From Mercenaria mercenaria (lineage: Eukaryota > Mollusca > Bivalvia > Venerida > Veneridae): a stretch of 64,000 nucleotides of DNA. The position numbers and the translations under genes were made by a program. Shown here one piece after another: positions 11,718 to 23,464 of this stretch. The notes below the pieces were generated by a model. It saw only the letters and a program-made list of their open reading frames with translations, did no database searches and was not told the origin of the DNA. Position 1 is the stretch's first letter. The number at the start of each line of letters is the position of its first letter. The stretch lies in assembly GCF_021730395.1 (NCBI RefSeq), contig NC_069370.1:71131501-71195500 (forward strand), read 5' to 3'.

Positions 11718-12658
11718 GGAAGTGTCTAGGGGTACGGATCCGTACCTCTAGACAAGCCTGTTAGGGGTTTTCTAGGGGTACGGACCTCCTTTTTCTAGAG
11801 ATTTAGGGTTATTTATATCTTAAATTTTGTTGAAAATGAAATAACAACTAAGTCTTAACCAGTCTTCACTTAAAACTTGGATCTAATTGGTTTACAGATA
11901 CCAGCGTTCGTCCGATTGTTTACCTTCTCTTTCAAGACTTAAATAACCGAGGAACTCCAAATGAATACACTGTTCTGTGCCAATAGGAATTAGTTGTTGT
12001 CAAATAAACTGTTGATAACAGCTAGATTAATGAATGAATCTATCCCTAAATGAATTCAAATTGAAATTCAGCAAATAAAATAAATAAATAAGGCATAAAA
12101 TATGCACCAATCATTTTGTTATTTAACAATGTCATTGTTGTATAAAAGATAATCGCATGGAAATGATTGTTTTAAAAATCAGTTAAGCGACATTAATAAA
12201 AGAAACTGTTTGTGAAACGTCCCATGTATCCGTAACGGCTACCAAATGTGTGAAAAACATAAATACATCAAGGCTAATTATCAATTAAAATAGTTTTTTT
12301 TTTCCCCAACATACTTAAAATTATTTTGTTTAATCTTTATGTCTTTTCTTTTCTGGGCCCGTTCGAACTTTGTGATTTATTTGGTGTTCCTCGTTATTTA
12401 CGTTCCGAAAGAAAATGTAACAAATCTGATGATGTTTTTATCTGTAAACCATTTAGATCCAAGTTTAAGGTGAACCGATGAAATGTTATTTGTTATTTCA
12501 TTTTCCCAACAAAATTTGAAATGTAAAATGACCCTTAATCTCTAGAAAAACGGAGGGCCGTACCCCTAGAAAACCCCTAACAGGCTTGTCTAGAGGTACG
12601 GATCCGTACCTCTAGAATCAGATTCTAGAGGTACGGATCCGTACCCCTAGACACTTCC
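11718..12658. mobile_element. Foldback (MULE-like) element, ~200-bp arms
   Basis: The two ends are long inverted repeats: 11718-11899 and 12440-12658 pair over roughly 180-220 bp, including GGAAGTGTCTAGGGGTACGG and AAGCCTGTTAGGGGTTTTCT. Each arm holds the perfect 16-bp palindrome GGTACGGATCCGTACC, once in the left arm (11731) and twice in the right (12595 and 12630). Flanks TTTAATATT (11709) and TTAAATATT (12659) are a 9-bp duplication with one mismatch. Long arms plus 9 bp suggest a Mutator-like non-autonomous element. No gene lies in the 540-bp loop. Confidence 0.75.
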
Positions 12659-13730
12659 TTAAATATTTGTGATGGGCAATCTAATCCGAGTGGAGATAGT
12701 GCCCATACGAAAAGATTATCTCAATATTTCTTAAGATCTCGTCAAATTAGTTTGACTAAAATTCTAGCCAGGTACTGTAACTCTAAAGATAATTATCAAA
12801 CATGAAACTCCCAGCAAAATTCTCATGTTCACTTGAAGTATACCATAAAATCTGTAAGAAGAACCCTTTGAAAGTATGTTTGGGACAAACATTCAGACAC
12901 TATATGCCACATGTGCCTTGACACTCAGAGAACACATAATACATATCCCCGTAATAAATGTTTTTTTCGGACTCATAACTTACTAAGTGAGTAAGTTCCA
13001 AATCCCATCTCATGAAGAGTCTTTTAAATCTTCAGTACTGTTGTTTGAACATCAGCCGATAAGGGTGTTATTTGTACACATTTAGCTGAACCCAAAAATT
13101 TAGATTGTTTCGGCTATGGTACAATATAGGGGGCACTGACAGTCGGCAAAATATAAAACAATATAACCACTGAAACTTAACCAAAGCCATTTAATTTTAA
13201 AGCCGGTGTGTATAATATTTATCAATTTGTAATTTTTGCTTTCTGTCAATGCCTGTCTTTTAAGACTGCATCTCCGGCCAATTAATATGCATGTATGCAG
13301 GATGCAGACCAAAAGTAGTCATTGCATATCCCTATTTTAATAGCAGTTTTTATTCATGTTTATATAATAAACATTATGCAATGTTCTTATGATATGTCAG
13401 CTGTGGTATCTGTATATTTTATTATGAAAAATGTTTCCACAAGTCTATTTTTACTACAAAATAGATACATACAAAAACACAAGTAATACAATCCTTGGTG
13501 ACTTTGAATGACATTATTCATACAAGCTACACATAAAGAAAACAACAGTATTCTGAGATGATGAGATATAAACCAGTTCAGAATAGTTCATTTGTGAGTG
13601 TGTATGCAATTTTAGCTTGCAAGCTTTTGTTTTCTGTGGTGTACAAAAAATAAAAAAAATGTATCCTTTTAGACGTTTTATTTTTATTTATTGGTCGACT
13701 GCTCCAAAATTGGGAATTTTATTTTTATAT

Positions 13731-13732
<2 letters not shown>

Positions 13733-13767
<35 letters not shown>
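13733..13767. repeat. Poly-C run of about 35
   Basis: A pure C tract lies just inside the right terminus of the Harbinger-like element. Its true length is doubtful because homopolymers of this size are poorly sequenced. Confidence 0.8.
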
Positions 13768-13769
<2 letters not shown>

Positions 13770-14079
13770 ATTTTTTGAAAAATCTCCCGTAAACCAGAAA
13801 ATAAAAAAATGCTGGCCTAAGCAGAAATACACATGTGTGTGAAGTAACATTCAGACAGCACATGTCTTTGGAGTATTGAATGTTTAATGTGTGATGCATA
13901 CAATAAAAAGCAAGAAATATATCAGCACTTTTATTATTCTGAAATGTCTTATTTATCCCATATCACTTGACAATTTTCTCTGCTCGTGACATTAGACATT
14001 TTTACCCTTGAAGTGCTGGACAACATTTATCTATCACAAATGCAGATCACCAGCACTCAGTTGAACCTGTTAATCAGAG

Positions 14080-15353
14080 GCGGTACTATTCGGTGCTAAG
14101 TCTGCAGGCCCAATCCTAATGAAACTTGGTTAGAATGTTACTCTCAATAAAATCTTGGATGAGTTCGATATTGGGTCATCTAGGGTCAAAAACTAGGTCA
14201 CCAGGTCAAATCAAAGGAAAAGCTTGTTAACAATCTAGAGGTCACAGTTTTGGCCTAATCTTAATGAAACTTGGTCAGAATGTTACCCTCAATAAAATCT
14301 CGGATGAGTTTGATATTGGGTCTTTTGGGGTCAAAAACTAGGTCACCAGGTCAAATCGAAGGAAAAGCTTGTTAACACTCTACAGGTCACAATTTTGGCC
14401 CAATCTTAATGAAACTTGGTCAGAATGTTACCCTCAATAAAATCTTGGACGATATTGGGTCATCTGAGGTCAAAAACTAGGTCACCAGGTCAAATCAAAG
14501 AAAAAGCTTGTTAATCTAGAGGTCGCAGTTTTGGCCTAATCTTGATGAAACTTGGTCAGAATGTTACCCTCAATAAAATCTTGGATGAGTTCAATATTGG
14601 GTCTTCTGGGGGTCAAAAACTAGGTCACCAGGTTAAATCAAAGGAAAAGCTTGTTAACATTGTAGAGGCCACATTTATGACTGTATCTTTATGAAACTTG
14701 GTCAGAATGTTAATCTTGATGATTCCAAGGTTCAGTTTGAATCAGGGTCATGTAGGATCAAAAACTAGGTCACCAGGTCAAATCAAAGGAAAAGCTAGTT
14801 ATCACTATAGAGGCCACATTTATGACCATACCTTAATGAAACTTGGTCAGTGTTAAACTTGCTGATCTTTAGGTTACATTTAAATCTCGGTCAGGTGGGG
14901 TCAAAAACTAGTTCACTAGGTCAAATGGAAGGAAAAGCTTGTTAACAGTCTAGAGGTCACAATTTTAGCCCAATCTTAATGAAACTTGGTCAGAATGTTA
15001 CCCTCAATAAAATCTTAGACAAGTTTGATATTGGGTCATCTTGAGTCAAAACTAGGTCACCAGGTCAAATCAAAGGAAAAGCTTGTTAACACTCTAGAGG
15101 CCACATTTATGACTATATCTTCATGAAACTTAGTCAGAATGTTAATCTTGATGATCTTTAGGTCAAGTTTGTATCTGGGTCATGCGGGGTCAAAAACTAG
15201 GTCACTGGGTCAAATCAAAGGAAAAGCTAGTTAACAATTTAGAGGCAACATTTCTGACCATATCTTAATGAAACTTGGTCAGAATGTTAATCTTGATGAT
15301 CTTTAGGTTAGTTGATCAGGTGAGCAATACAGGGCCTTCATGGCCCTCCTGTT
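14080..15353 (+). mobile_element. HINE-like array with AGGTCA repeats
   Basis: About eight units of roughly 120-150 bp contain AATGAAACTTGGTCAGAATG, TAGGTCACCAGGTCAAATC and AGGAAAAGCTTGTTAAC. The 3' end has the hairpin AGGGCC-TTCAT-GGCCCT (15331-15347) followed by CCTGTTC, a variant of the shared 3' terminus. The 5' terminus is not recognisable; the array starts in degraded sequence near 14.08 kb, so the copy appears 5'-truncated. Confidence 0.7.
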
Positions 15354-15933
15354 CAGTTAATCTTTGTGAGTTTTGGTCAGAATGATTAACTTGATGAAAT
15401 CTAGGCCAAGTTCGAAAATGGGTCATCTGGGGTCAAAAACTAGGTCACTAGGTCAAATCAAAGAAAAACCTTGTGTATGCGATAGAAGCTGTACTTTTCA
15501 ATTAATCTTCATGAATTTTGGTCAGGATGATTGCCTTGATGAAATCTAGATCAAGTTCGAATATGGGTCATCTGGAGTCAAAAAGTAGGTCATAAGGTCA
15601 AATCAAAGAAAAACTTTGTGTATGCGATAGAGGCTATATTTTTCAATTGATCTTCATGAAATTAAGTCAGAATGATTGCCTTGATGAAATCTAGGTCAAG
15701 TTTGAATATGGGTAAACTTGGGTCAAAAATTAGGTCACTAGGTAAAATCAAAGAAAAACCTTGTGTATGCGATAGAGGCTGTATTTTTCAAATGATCTTT
15801 ATGAAATTTTGTCAAAATAATTACCTTGATAAAATTTAGGTTGAGTTTGATTATTGGTCATCTGGAGTCAAAAAGTAGGTCACTAGGTCAAATCAAAGGA
15901 AAACCTTGTGTATGCAATAGAGGCTGTATTTTT
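15354..15933 (+). repeat. Related AGGTCA array, left part
   Basis: About four units containing TTGATGAAATCTAGGTCAAG, AGGTCACTAGGTCAAATC and CTTGTGTATGCGATAGAGG. The array is interrupted at 15934 by a complete HINE-like element and resumes at 18159 with the rest of the interrupted unit. Confidence 0.8.
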
Positions 15934-18158
15934 ATGCCCCCGAATTTTTTAACCGTCTGTCCGTCTGTCTGCAATTTTCGTGTCCAGTCCATATCTTTGT
16001 CATCCATGGATGGATTTTCAAATAACTTGGCATGAATGTGTACCACAGTAAGACGACGTGTCGGGTGCAAGACCCAGGTCCGTAGCTAAAAGGTCAAGGT
16101 CACACTTAGACGTTAAAGGTCATTTTTCATGATAGTGCATTGATGGGCATGTCCAGTCCATATCTTTGTCATCCATGAATGGATTTTCAAGTAACTACGC
16201 ATAAATGTGTGGCACAGTAAGACGACGTGTCGCGCGCAAGACCCAGGTCTGTAGCTCAAAGGTCAAGGTCACCCTTAGACGTTAAAGGTCATATTTCATG
16301 ATAGTGCATTGATGGGCGTGTCCGGTCCATATCTTTGTCATTCATGCATGGATTTTAAAATTATTGGGCATGAATGTGTACCACAGTAAGACGACATATT
16401 GCGCGCAAGACCCAGGTCCGTAGCTCAAAGTTCAAGGTCACACTTAGACGTTAAGGCCTCACCAAATTAAAAAGCTGTTCATCGGATTTGCCGCTCGTAT
16501 ATTTTCAGAAACACAAAAAAAATAATTTTTTTTGTTTTTGGCTAGCGCTCGCCCCATTGAAAAAAACCAGTCCATAATTTTTTGTGCGCTAATTTTTACG
16601 GACGTAAAAGTGTATAAATGCGTATACATCCAGTCCCAGATTGTTCTCAAATGGATTTTAATCAAAATAAATGCATACTACACACACATCGTCTATAATA
16701 AATCATAACACTTGTATTTAGTTGCATTAAAGTTAATTCCCCTTTATGCAGTTACGCGATTTTCTTCAAATGTTTACCAAATTACATACTACAAAAATCA
16801 ATTTATTTCATTGAAAACTGGATGAAGAAAAACATACTAATTTGTTTGATAACATCGATCTACATTTTTTTGGTAAGGGTAAATACTTATTGATGCCTGT
16901 CACTTACCTGTTTTCTGTTTTTTCCTGTCCAAATGATCCGCATACGAAGCTTGGTGGGGTAAGGAATTTACATTACGAGTTGTTTTCAGGACAGTTTTGA
17001 TTTTCAAATTTTCCGATCATTTAGTAGACTAATGTTAATGCACGTTTATCTCCATTTCAAACTTTAATTGAGACTTTGTTTCAACAAATTTAATATGTTA
17101 TGAAAGTTAAAAGTTAGAAAAAAGAGCTGTACATAAGACATCATGCTCGACTTTACTAAATCAGAGCTTTGCCAGTTAAAGGGGCATAATAGTCAGAAGC
17201 TATTAAAGTACAGAGCTATTGATCATTATATAAAACTTAATTAAAGATATTCTATGTTAAAAAGGGGCATAACTGTGTCTAGATTCAGACTTAAGAGTAT
17301 TGTTTCTCCTGGTGTAGACTTTGACAGTAAATAAATCAGAAGCTTTAGTATTAAAAGATCTAGCTACACTCACATAGATATTTGATGTATCAAAAACTTT
17401 GTAAAGTCAGCTAAGAATGCTACATTTTCATAACAGTAAATAATCGATTCGATATTTGATTACAGTGTACTGTATGACAATGTTATTACCTTTTTTCATG
17501 AGTTCGCTTTGTTGTGCGTCTGCAGGTTAGATTTTCTCAATCCCTGGGGACTTACTTTTTAATTTAAAAGGGCTATACATTATATTTTAAGGTTTTTATT
17601 AGTCAGTCGAGGGCCAAATGAAGACAAATATATTTCTTTGCTCTTCGCTCGCTCCTGATTTTCTCAAAAATCAAAAAAAATATTTAAATTATTTTCTGCT
17701 CGCCGCCTCAAATTTTTCAGAAAAAAATCCGATGAACAACTTATCAATTTGGTGTGGCCCAAAGGTCATATTTCATGATAGTGCATTGATGGGCGTGTCC
17801 GGTCCATATCTTTGTCATTCATGCATGGATTTTAAAATTATTGGGCATGAATGTGTACCACAGTAAGACGACGTGTCGCGCGCAAGACCCAGTTCCGTAG
17901 CTCAAAAGTCAAGGTCACACTTAGACGTTAAAGGTCATATTTCATGATAGTGCAATGATGGGCATATCCGGTCCATATCTTTGTCATTCATGCATGGATT
18001 TTAAAATAACTACGCATGAATGTGTGGCACAGTAAGACGACGTGTCGCTCGCAAGACCCAGGTCCATAGGTCAAAGGTCCTCAACTCTAACAATGGCCAT
18101 AACTATTCATTCAAAGTGCCATCGGGGGCATGTGTCATCCTATGGAGACAGCTCTTGT
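15934..18158 (+). mobile_element. HINE-like element inserted in the array
   Basis: The 5' terminus is ATGCCCCC, then TCTGTCCGTCTGTCTG, then tandem units of about 170 bp containing AGTAAGACGACGTGTCG and AAGGTCAAGGTCACACTTAG. Near the 3' end GGGGGCAT (18124-18131) is the inverted copy of the start. It is followed by a weak TGTC/GACA hairpin and AGCTCTTGTT. The interrupted array unit reads GAGGCTGTATTTTT on the left and TTCAATTGATCTTC on the right, matching the intact units at 15.48 and 15.62 kb. It therefore went into a T run with little or no duplication. A Harbinger-like element interrupts it at 16455-17759. Confidence 0.85.
16455..17759. mobile_element. PIF/Harbinger-like element nested in a HINE
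   Basis: The left terminus is GGCCTCACCAAATT, continuing GCTGTTCATCGGATTT, and the right end matches in inverted orientation. Flanks are TAA (16452) and CAA (17760), and the uninterrupted repeat unit nearby reads GACGTTAAAGGTCAT. The TAA duplication is therefore present with one substitution. Internal CGCTCGC-rich blocks near each end resemble the 9.2-kb element. No transposase is seen. Confidence 0.85.
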
Positions 18159-18290
18159 TCAATTGATCTTCATGAAATTTGGTCAGAATGATTGCCTTGA
18201 TGAAATCTAGGTCAAGTTAAATTGATCTTCCTGAAAGTAAGTCAGAATGATTGCCTTGATGAAATCTAGGTAGGATTTGAATATGGGTCA
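18159..18290 (+). repeat. Related AGGTCA array, right part
   Basis: Array units resume in register (TTCAATTGATCTTCATGAAA, TTGATGAAATCTAGGTCAAG) immediately after the inserted element, then lose quality beyond about 18.29 kb. Confidence 0.75.
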
Positions 18291-19793
18291 TCTGGTCAAA
18301 AAGTAGGTACGGGTTTAAAAATCAAAGAAAAATTTTTGTGTATTGATAGGGCTGATTTTTCAAGATCTTCAAAATTTTGTCAATGATGTTGTAAAACTAG
18401 TCAAGTTCGAATTGGTATCTGGGTTAAAAAAATAGGCCCTAGGAAAAACAAAGAAAACCCTTGTGTTGCGAGGGCTGTTTTTTTCAATTATTTTCATAAA
18501 TTTTGGTCGAATGATTCCCTTTTGATGAAATCTAGGTCAAGTCAAATAGGGGCCCGGTGTCTAGTATCCAATTTTTTGGGGGAAAGTCATTTCCCCCCCC
18601 AAATTTGTTTGGGGAGAAGTGGGGAGTTTGTGGGAAAAGTGGGAAGGGGATTTTTCCCTCCCGAAAGGGCTGTTGGTGCTTAAAAAAAGGGGCTGTAATT
18701 TTCTTTTTTCGATAAAAAACATATTATTTAGATCTTTTCCTCATGGTTATTGTTCCATTAAAAAATTCTGAAAAAGCGTTTCAAAATTCAAGCCAATGTG
18801 TAAATTAACCCACTGAATTTTGGTTATATCTTGTATAAAGGTTTAATAACACCGGTTCAACCTCGGTGTTTGTCAGTATCTCACTGATAAAGAAAATCAT
18901 AATTAAGTGAATTCACGATGGAAGTCTTTTTAACGTACTAAATACATTACTGTCGATCCTTTATCATAGATAAAATTTTGTGTACAGTATTCCATTAATC
19001 GCAGGGTTTAATCAGCAGTTTCTTTAAATACATTTTTTTTTGCACTCAAACATTTTGACAATTAAACACGAAGTGTAAAAGACGTAATGCGGCCAAATTG
19101 GCAAACAAAAAATGACTCTGGTGTATCGGAAAATTTGATTTGTTTTCAACTTTCGGGAAAAATCCCCCAAGTCCCAAGTGGGGGGGAAATTATGCTTCGG
19201 TGGGGTTTTTGTGTATTTCAAAAATTTGTTTTTTTTATGACACCGTGCAAATTGTCAACAGCCCGGGTAGCAGAATTAGGGGAAAAGGGAAGTAAAAAGA
19301 AAATTTGGCCGATTGCATTTCGTTTGATTATTTTTGAGCAAATTTTTAGCCCATAGCGCCATTTCGCTAAAGTCGCCCCTTCGGGGCCCCTGGGGTCTTT
19401 GGGGTAAAAAAAACGGTCACAGGTCAAATCAAAGAAAAAACTTGTTTTTGCTCCAATTTTTTAAGATAATGGTTAGAAAAATTTTTTTTCCGGTTTAAAA
19501 AAAGGGAGTATTAGGGAAAGCCCCTGGGGGGGGCAGCGTCCAAGACATTGTCCGGGCATATTTCTTATGCATGGGGGGATTTTGATTTAAACTTGGTAAA
19601 GTTGTTTACCACATGAGAGGAGTGTCAGCGCAAGAAAACCGGTTTTTCCCAGGGGCTAAGGAGGTACCTTTTAGGGCAAGTCAAAAACAAGAATGATTTG
19701 TCCGGAGATATCTTTTTGCAGGAGGGATTTTGATTTAAATTTGGCCCAGTTGTTTCCCCCCATGAGATGGAGAGCCTGGCAAGAAAACCCGGT

Positions 19794-19838
<45 letters not shown>

Positions 19839-21000
19839 AGGTCAAAGGGACACTTGAGATCAAAGGTCAAATTCAAGAAGATTTTTCGAGATATCTTCTT
19901 TATGCATGGAGGGATTTGATTTAACTTGCACAATTTTAATCTGAGATGGGTGTCATGCGAAGAACCGGTCCAGGTCTAAGGGAAGGTCACATTGAGGTAA
20001 AGGGTACTAGAAGAAAACTTTGTCCGAAAATTTCTTCTTTTGCATGGAGGGGTTTTTATTAATTTGGCAAAATGTTACCCCCACGAGATGGGGTTCTTCC
20101 CCAAAAACCCGGACCCCGGGGTTTAAAGGGCAAAGGGCCACTTAGAGGCCCAAAAGGTTTAGATAAAGAATGATTTTTCCGAAGATTTTTTCTTTATGCA
20201 TGGGGGGTTTTTTTAAAGTAACTTGGGCCAAAATTTTACACCCTCATGAGGCGAAGTGTCATCGCGGATCCCTTTTTTAGAATTATTCCCTTTTTTGTTA
20301 CTATAAATAGCTTGTATTTTAGCTTTTCAACTATCGTAGGGAAAAAAGAGACCCCTTTTTTGTAGTACCCGCATGCAGTTAATCCAATTTGAGGTTTTTT
20401 GACTTCTCTACCCGGTAGGATTTTTGGGGTGGATTTAAACCCGGGGGGGGGGGGGGGGGGGGGGGGGGAAATTTTTTTTTGTTTTTTTAAAAAAACTTCC
20501 CTAGTTGTTACTATAAAAAAACTTATATTGAACTTTTTTTATAATTTACCGTAGGGGGAAAAAACCGACCCCTTTTTTGTGGTAAACATAGATAAATCTT
20601 TAATTTTTGGGGTATTTTAAGGGGATCTTACCCGGGTAAGGAGTTTTTATGTGGTTTAGAAAAAAAAAAGAATTACAATAAATTTTACCACAAAATTAAA
20701 TTCCATTTGCAAATCCCGGTGCTAATGTAAGAAATTTTCTGTGACGGGTTATTTTGACATTTGGGGATCTTGTTTCCCTGAAACACTAGGTCAAACATGT
20801 TACCTGTTATGGGGTTTCCCGGTGACGCCCAGGGCCTCTTGGCCCTCTTGTTTTTTTAGTAATAATGAGACTTAGTTGTTTTCCTTTTTTGGGCAACTTA
20901 AATTTTTTTAAATTTATTTTTTAGGTACCCCGAAAAAAGGCAATTAGGGGAAAAGGGAAAAGGTTTTTTAGTGCAGGGGGTTGTCATCTGATAAACAGCA
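18290..21000. other. Error-rich patch over HINE repeats
   Basis: Recognisable repeat words from the 15.4-kb array and from the 53.8-kb family continue here, for example CATGGAGGGATTTTGATTT-like and TGTCATGCGCAAGAA-like words. They are riddled with short deletions and stretched A, T, G and C runs that clean copies lack. A HINE-type 3' end is visible near 20.83 kb (GGGCC-TCTT-GGCCC, then TCTTGTT). No gene can be called. The pattern fits uncorrected long-read consensus rather than biological decay. Confidence 0.65.
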
Positions 21001-21037
21001 GTATTTTATGTTGGTGCTGTTTTTGGGAAATTTTTTT

Positions 21038-21319
21038 CATGTAAAAATTGGAAGTAAAACAGAAATAAAAACAGATGGCGAAAGACTTCGAAATTGGAAT
21101 GAGTTTTTTGGGTATCAGCCGAAGAGGAAAAAATTTTATGAGGGACGCAATAAGTGACAACCTGTGGGATCCCCAAAAGAACAATCAGATACAACACTAC
21201 AGCCTCTGATGCAACAAGGACTAACGACTTAGCATTTGAGTGCTATGTTTCTGTGAGTGGAAATCCTTATGAAACAACTTATGAAACACCAAATAAACCT
21301 AAGTTTTATGTTGATGTCA
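21038..21319 (+). CDS. Extracellular exon of a membrane protein gene
   Basis: The reading from about 21038 gives KTDGERLRNWNEFFGYQPKR and, one frame over from 21154, NTTASDATRTNDLAFECYVS followed by VSGNPYETTYETPNKPKFYV. It ends at donor GTCA|GTAAGT in phase 1, which matches the phase of the stalk and transmembrane exons at 25.3-26.8 kb. NTT is a possible N-glycosylation site. The FECYVSVSG segment resembles a beta strand of an Ig-like extracellular domain, but I cannot name the family. The frame break near 21.15 kb lies beside the error-rich patch and may be a sequencing fault. The 5' exon boundary is not resolved. Confidence 0.5.
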
Positions 21320-21499
21320 GTAAGTACTTTCTATTTCTTACACTACCCCATTTGTTTTCCTTGCAAACAAATAAAGGCTGCAAGTGTAAATTTATTATTG
21401 GATACAATGATTATTATCATTGTTTGTATTTCATTTTAAATTGGCTCTTCTGTGAATTTTCCCTTCATTGTTGCCAGCAATTTGTGAATGAAAAAGGTA

Positions 21500-21512
21500 A
21501 GTTTTTGTGCCC

Positions 21513-21543
<31 letters not shown>

Positions 21544-23152
21544 ATGAGTGGTAGGGGCATATAGATTTGGTCTTGTACGTCCATCCAAAGTTCGTGACGC
21601 GCCTAGGTAAAAAAGTATTTGATATGAATTGATGAAACTTTGCATGAGACCGTTTCGTCTAGCATCAGTACCTCTAACTAGAATGACTTGATACTAATGC
21701 AGATGTAACCTGTGACCATTCCTCATCTTCAGACATCACCTGACTTCAGTTTGACCTTGACCTTTAACTTGACATTGTTTTGGACTAAGGTTGCTTTGTA
21801 TTGACAAGGATGCCACCGGGGGCATCAAGCGTTTATTGAACGCAGCTCCTTGTTTGTCTGGCTCCACCCCCTATTTTCAGAGTTATGGCCCCTGAAATAG
21901 TAAAAAATGCACATTTTCACCTTGTGACACGTCTAGCTCAAAAAGTATTTGACATAGATTCATGAAACTTTGCATGAGTCTAAATCATGATATGAACTTG
22001 GGTACCTCCTATTTTTCATTTGGGTTCGCCCCCTATTTTCAGTGTTATGGCCCCTGAAATAGTAAAACATGCACATTTTCACCTTGTGACGTGCCTAGCT
22101 CAGAAAGTATTTCATATTAATTGATTAAATCATGCATGAGTCTTTATCTTGATATGAACCTGTGCACCTACTATTTTTTGTCTGGCTCCGCCCTCTATTT
22201 TCAGAGTTATAGCCCCTGAAATAGTCAGAAATGCACATTTTCACCTTGTGACACGCCTAGCTCAAAAAGTATTTGATATAGATTCATGAAACCTTGTGTG
22301 AGTCTTTATTATGACATGCACTTGCGCACCTCCTATTTGTCATTTGGATCCGCCCCCTATTTTCAGAGTTATGGCCCTTGAAATAGTAAAAAATGCACAT
22401 TTTCACCTTGTGACGCGCCTAGCTCAAAAAGTATTTCATATAAAATGATGAAATCTTGCATGAGTCTATATGAACTTGCGCACCTATTTTCACAGTTATG
22501 GCCCCTGAAATAGTCAAAAATGCTTATTTTCACCTTGTAACACGCCTAGCTCAAAAAGAATTTGATATAGATTCATGAAACTTTGTACCAGTCTTAATCA
22601 TGATATGAACTTGCGACCTCCTATTTTTCATTTGGGACCGCCCCCTATTTTCAGAGTTATGGCCCCTGAAATAGTAAAAAATGCACATTTTCACTATGTG
22701 ACGCACCTAGCTCAAAAAGTATTTAATATAAATTGTTGAAAACTTGCTTGAGTCTTTATCATGATATTAACTTGCACACCTCTTATATTTTGGCTGGCTC
22801 CACCCCCTATGTTTAAAGTTATGGCCCCTGAAATAGTAAAAAAATGCACATTTTCGCCTAATTATGTGCCTAGCTCAAAAAGTATTTGATGTAAATTCAT
22901 GAAACCTTGCTTGAGTCGTTATCATAATGTGACCTTGCACATTTGGCATTCTTCTTGAGAATCTTAGTGCTTATTACAGAGTTATGGCCCTTGAAATAGC
23001 CAAAATAGTGGATTTTTTGCTTGTGATGCTCGTAGCTCGAAAAGTATATGGCCTAGAATAATGAATCCTTTACATAAAATGTTTGTTGAGGCTATACCTC
23101 ATTAAGATTGCAAACATATGAATTATTGCCCCTTATTTGTGACAAATGTACT

Positions 23153-23183
<31 letters not shown>

Positions 23184-23213
23184 CCCTCTGTCCTACAGAC
23201 AAATTCTAGTTAT
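21500..23213 (+). mobile_element. HINE-like element, CTAGCTCAAAAAGTATTT units
   Basis: It starts with a C-rich terminus (a 28-base C run at about 21516-21543). Units of roughly 190 bp follow, containing CTAGCTCAAAAAGTATTTGA, CCCCCTATTTTCAGAGTTAT and GCACATTTTCACCTTGTGAC. It ends with a G run of about 30 (23152-23180), an inverted echo of the C-rich start, then hairpin TCTGT-CCT-ACAGA (23187-23199) and ATTCTAGTT. It is interrupted by a fragment at 21649-21855. No coding capacity is seen. Confidence 0.7.
21649..21855 (+). mobile_element. 3' fragment of the 45.8-kb HINE family
   Basis: The segment reads CCGTTTCGTCTAGCATCA through GGGGGCATCAAG, hairpin GCGTT-TATTG-AACGC (21829-21843) and AGCTCCTTGTT. 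It is the same 3' half as the complete element on the minus strand at 45.8-46.3 kb. It interrupts a unit of the surrounding array after CTTTGCATGAG. Confidence 0.7.
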
Positions 23214-23464
23214 ATTCATAAATGCACTCAGAGCAATAAATGACTGTTAGGATATAATCCTAAATGAGAGAGCCCAACAGAAAATCTTTTCAAAGATATG
23301 TAAATAGTTATGAAATTGATGAAGATTAAAAATTGTTCTTACTTATATTGTTCACAACATCAGCAGGATCTTATTCCATTTTTTTATGTCTCCTCTCTCA
23401 TCTTTCTGTAGCAACATGCATATACCTAGATTGTTAATGTTTTGATAACAGAATTCCTATTTTT

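Larger units (their letters stand above)
10943..13817. mobile_element. PIF/Harbinger-like element with nested foldback
   Basis: Inverted termini begin GGCCAGCATTTTTT and continue TTTTCTGGTTTACGGGAG, about 35 bp, at 10943 and ending at 13817. TAA flanks both sides (10940-10942 and 13818-13820). The 2.9-kb interior contains a complete foldback element (11718-12658) and a 35-base C run just inside the right terminus. Short open frames inside show no DDE transposase motif that I recognise, so it is non-autonomous or decayed. Confidence 0.8.

Noticed and set aside
13684-13899. Open frame with a poly-Gly run on the minus strand
   Set aside because: The glycines come from the poly-C tract beside a Harbinger-like terminus; the same holds for the frames over the C run at 21.5 kb.
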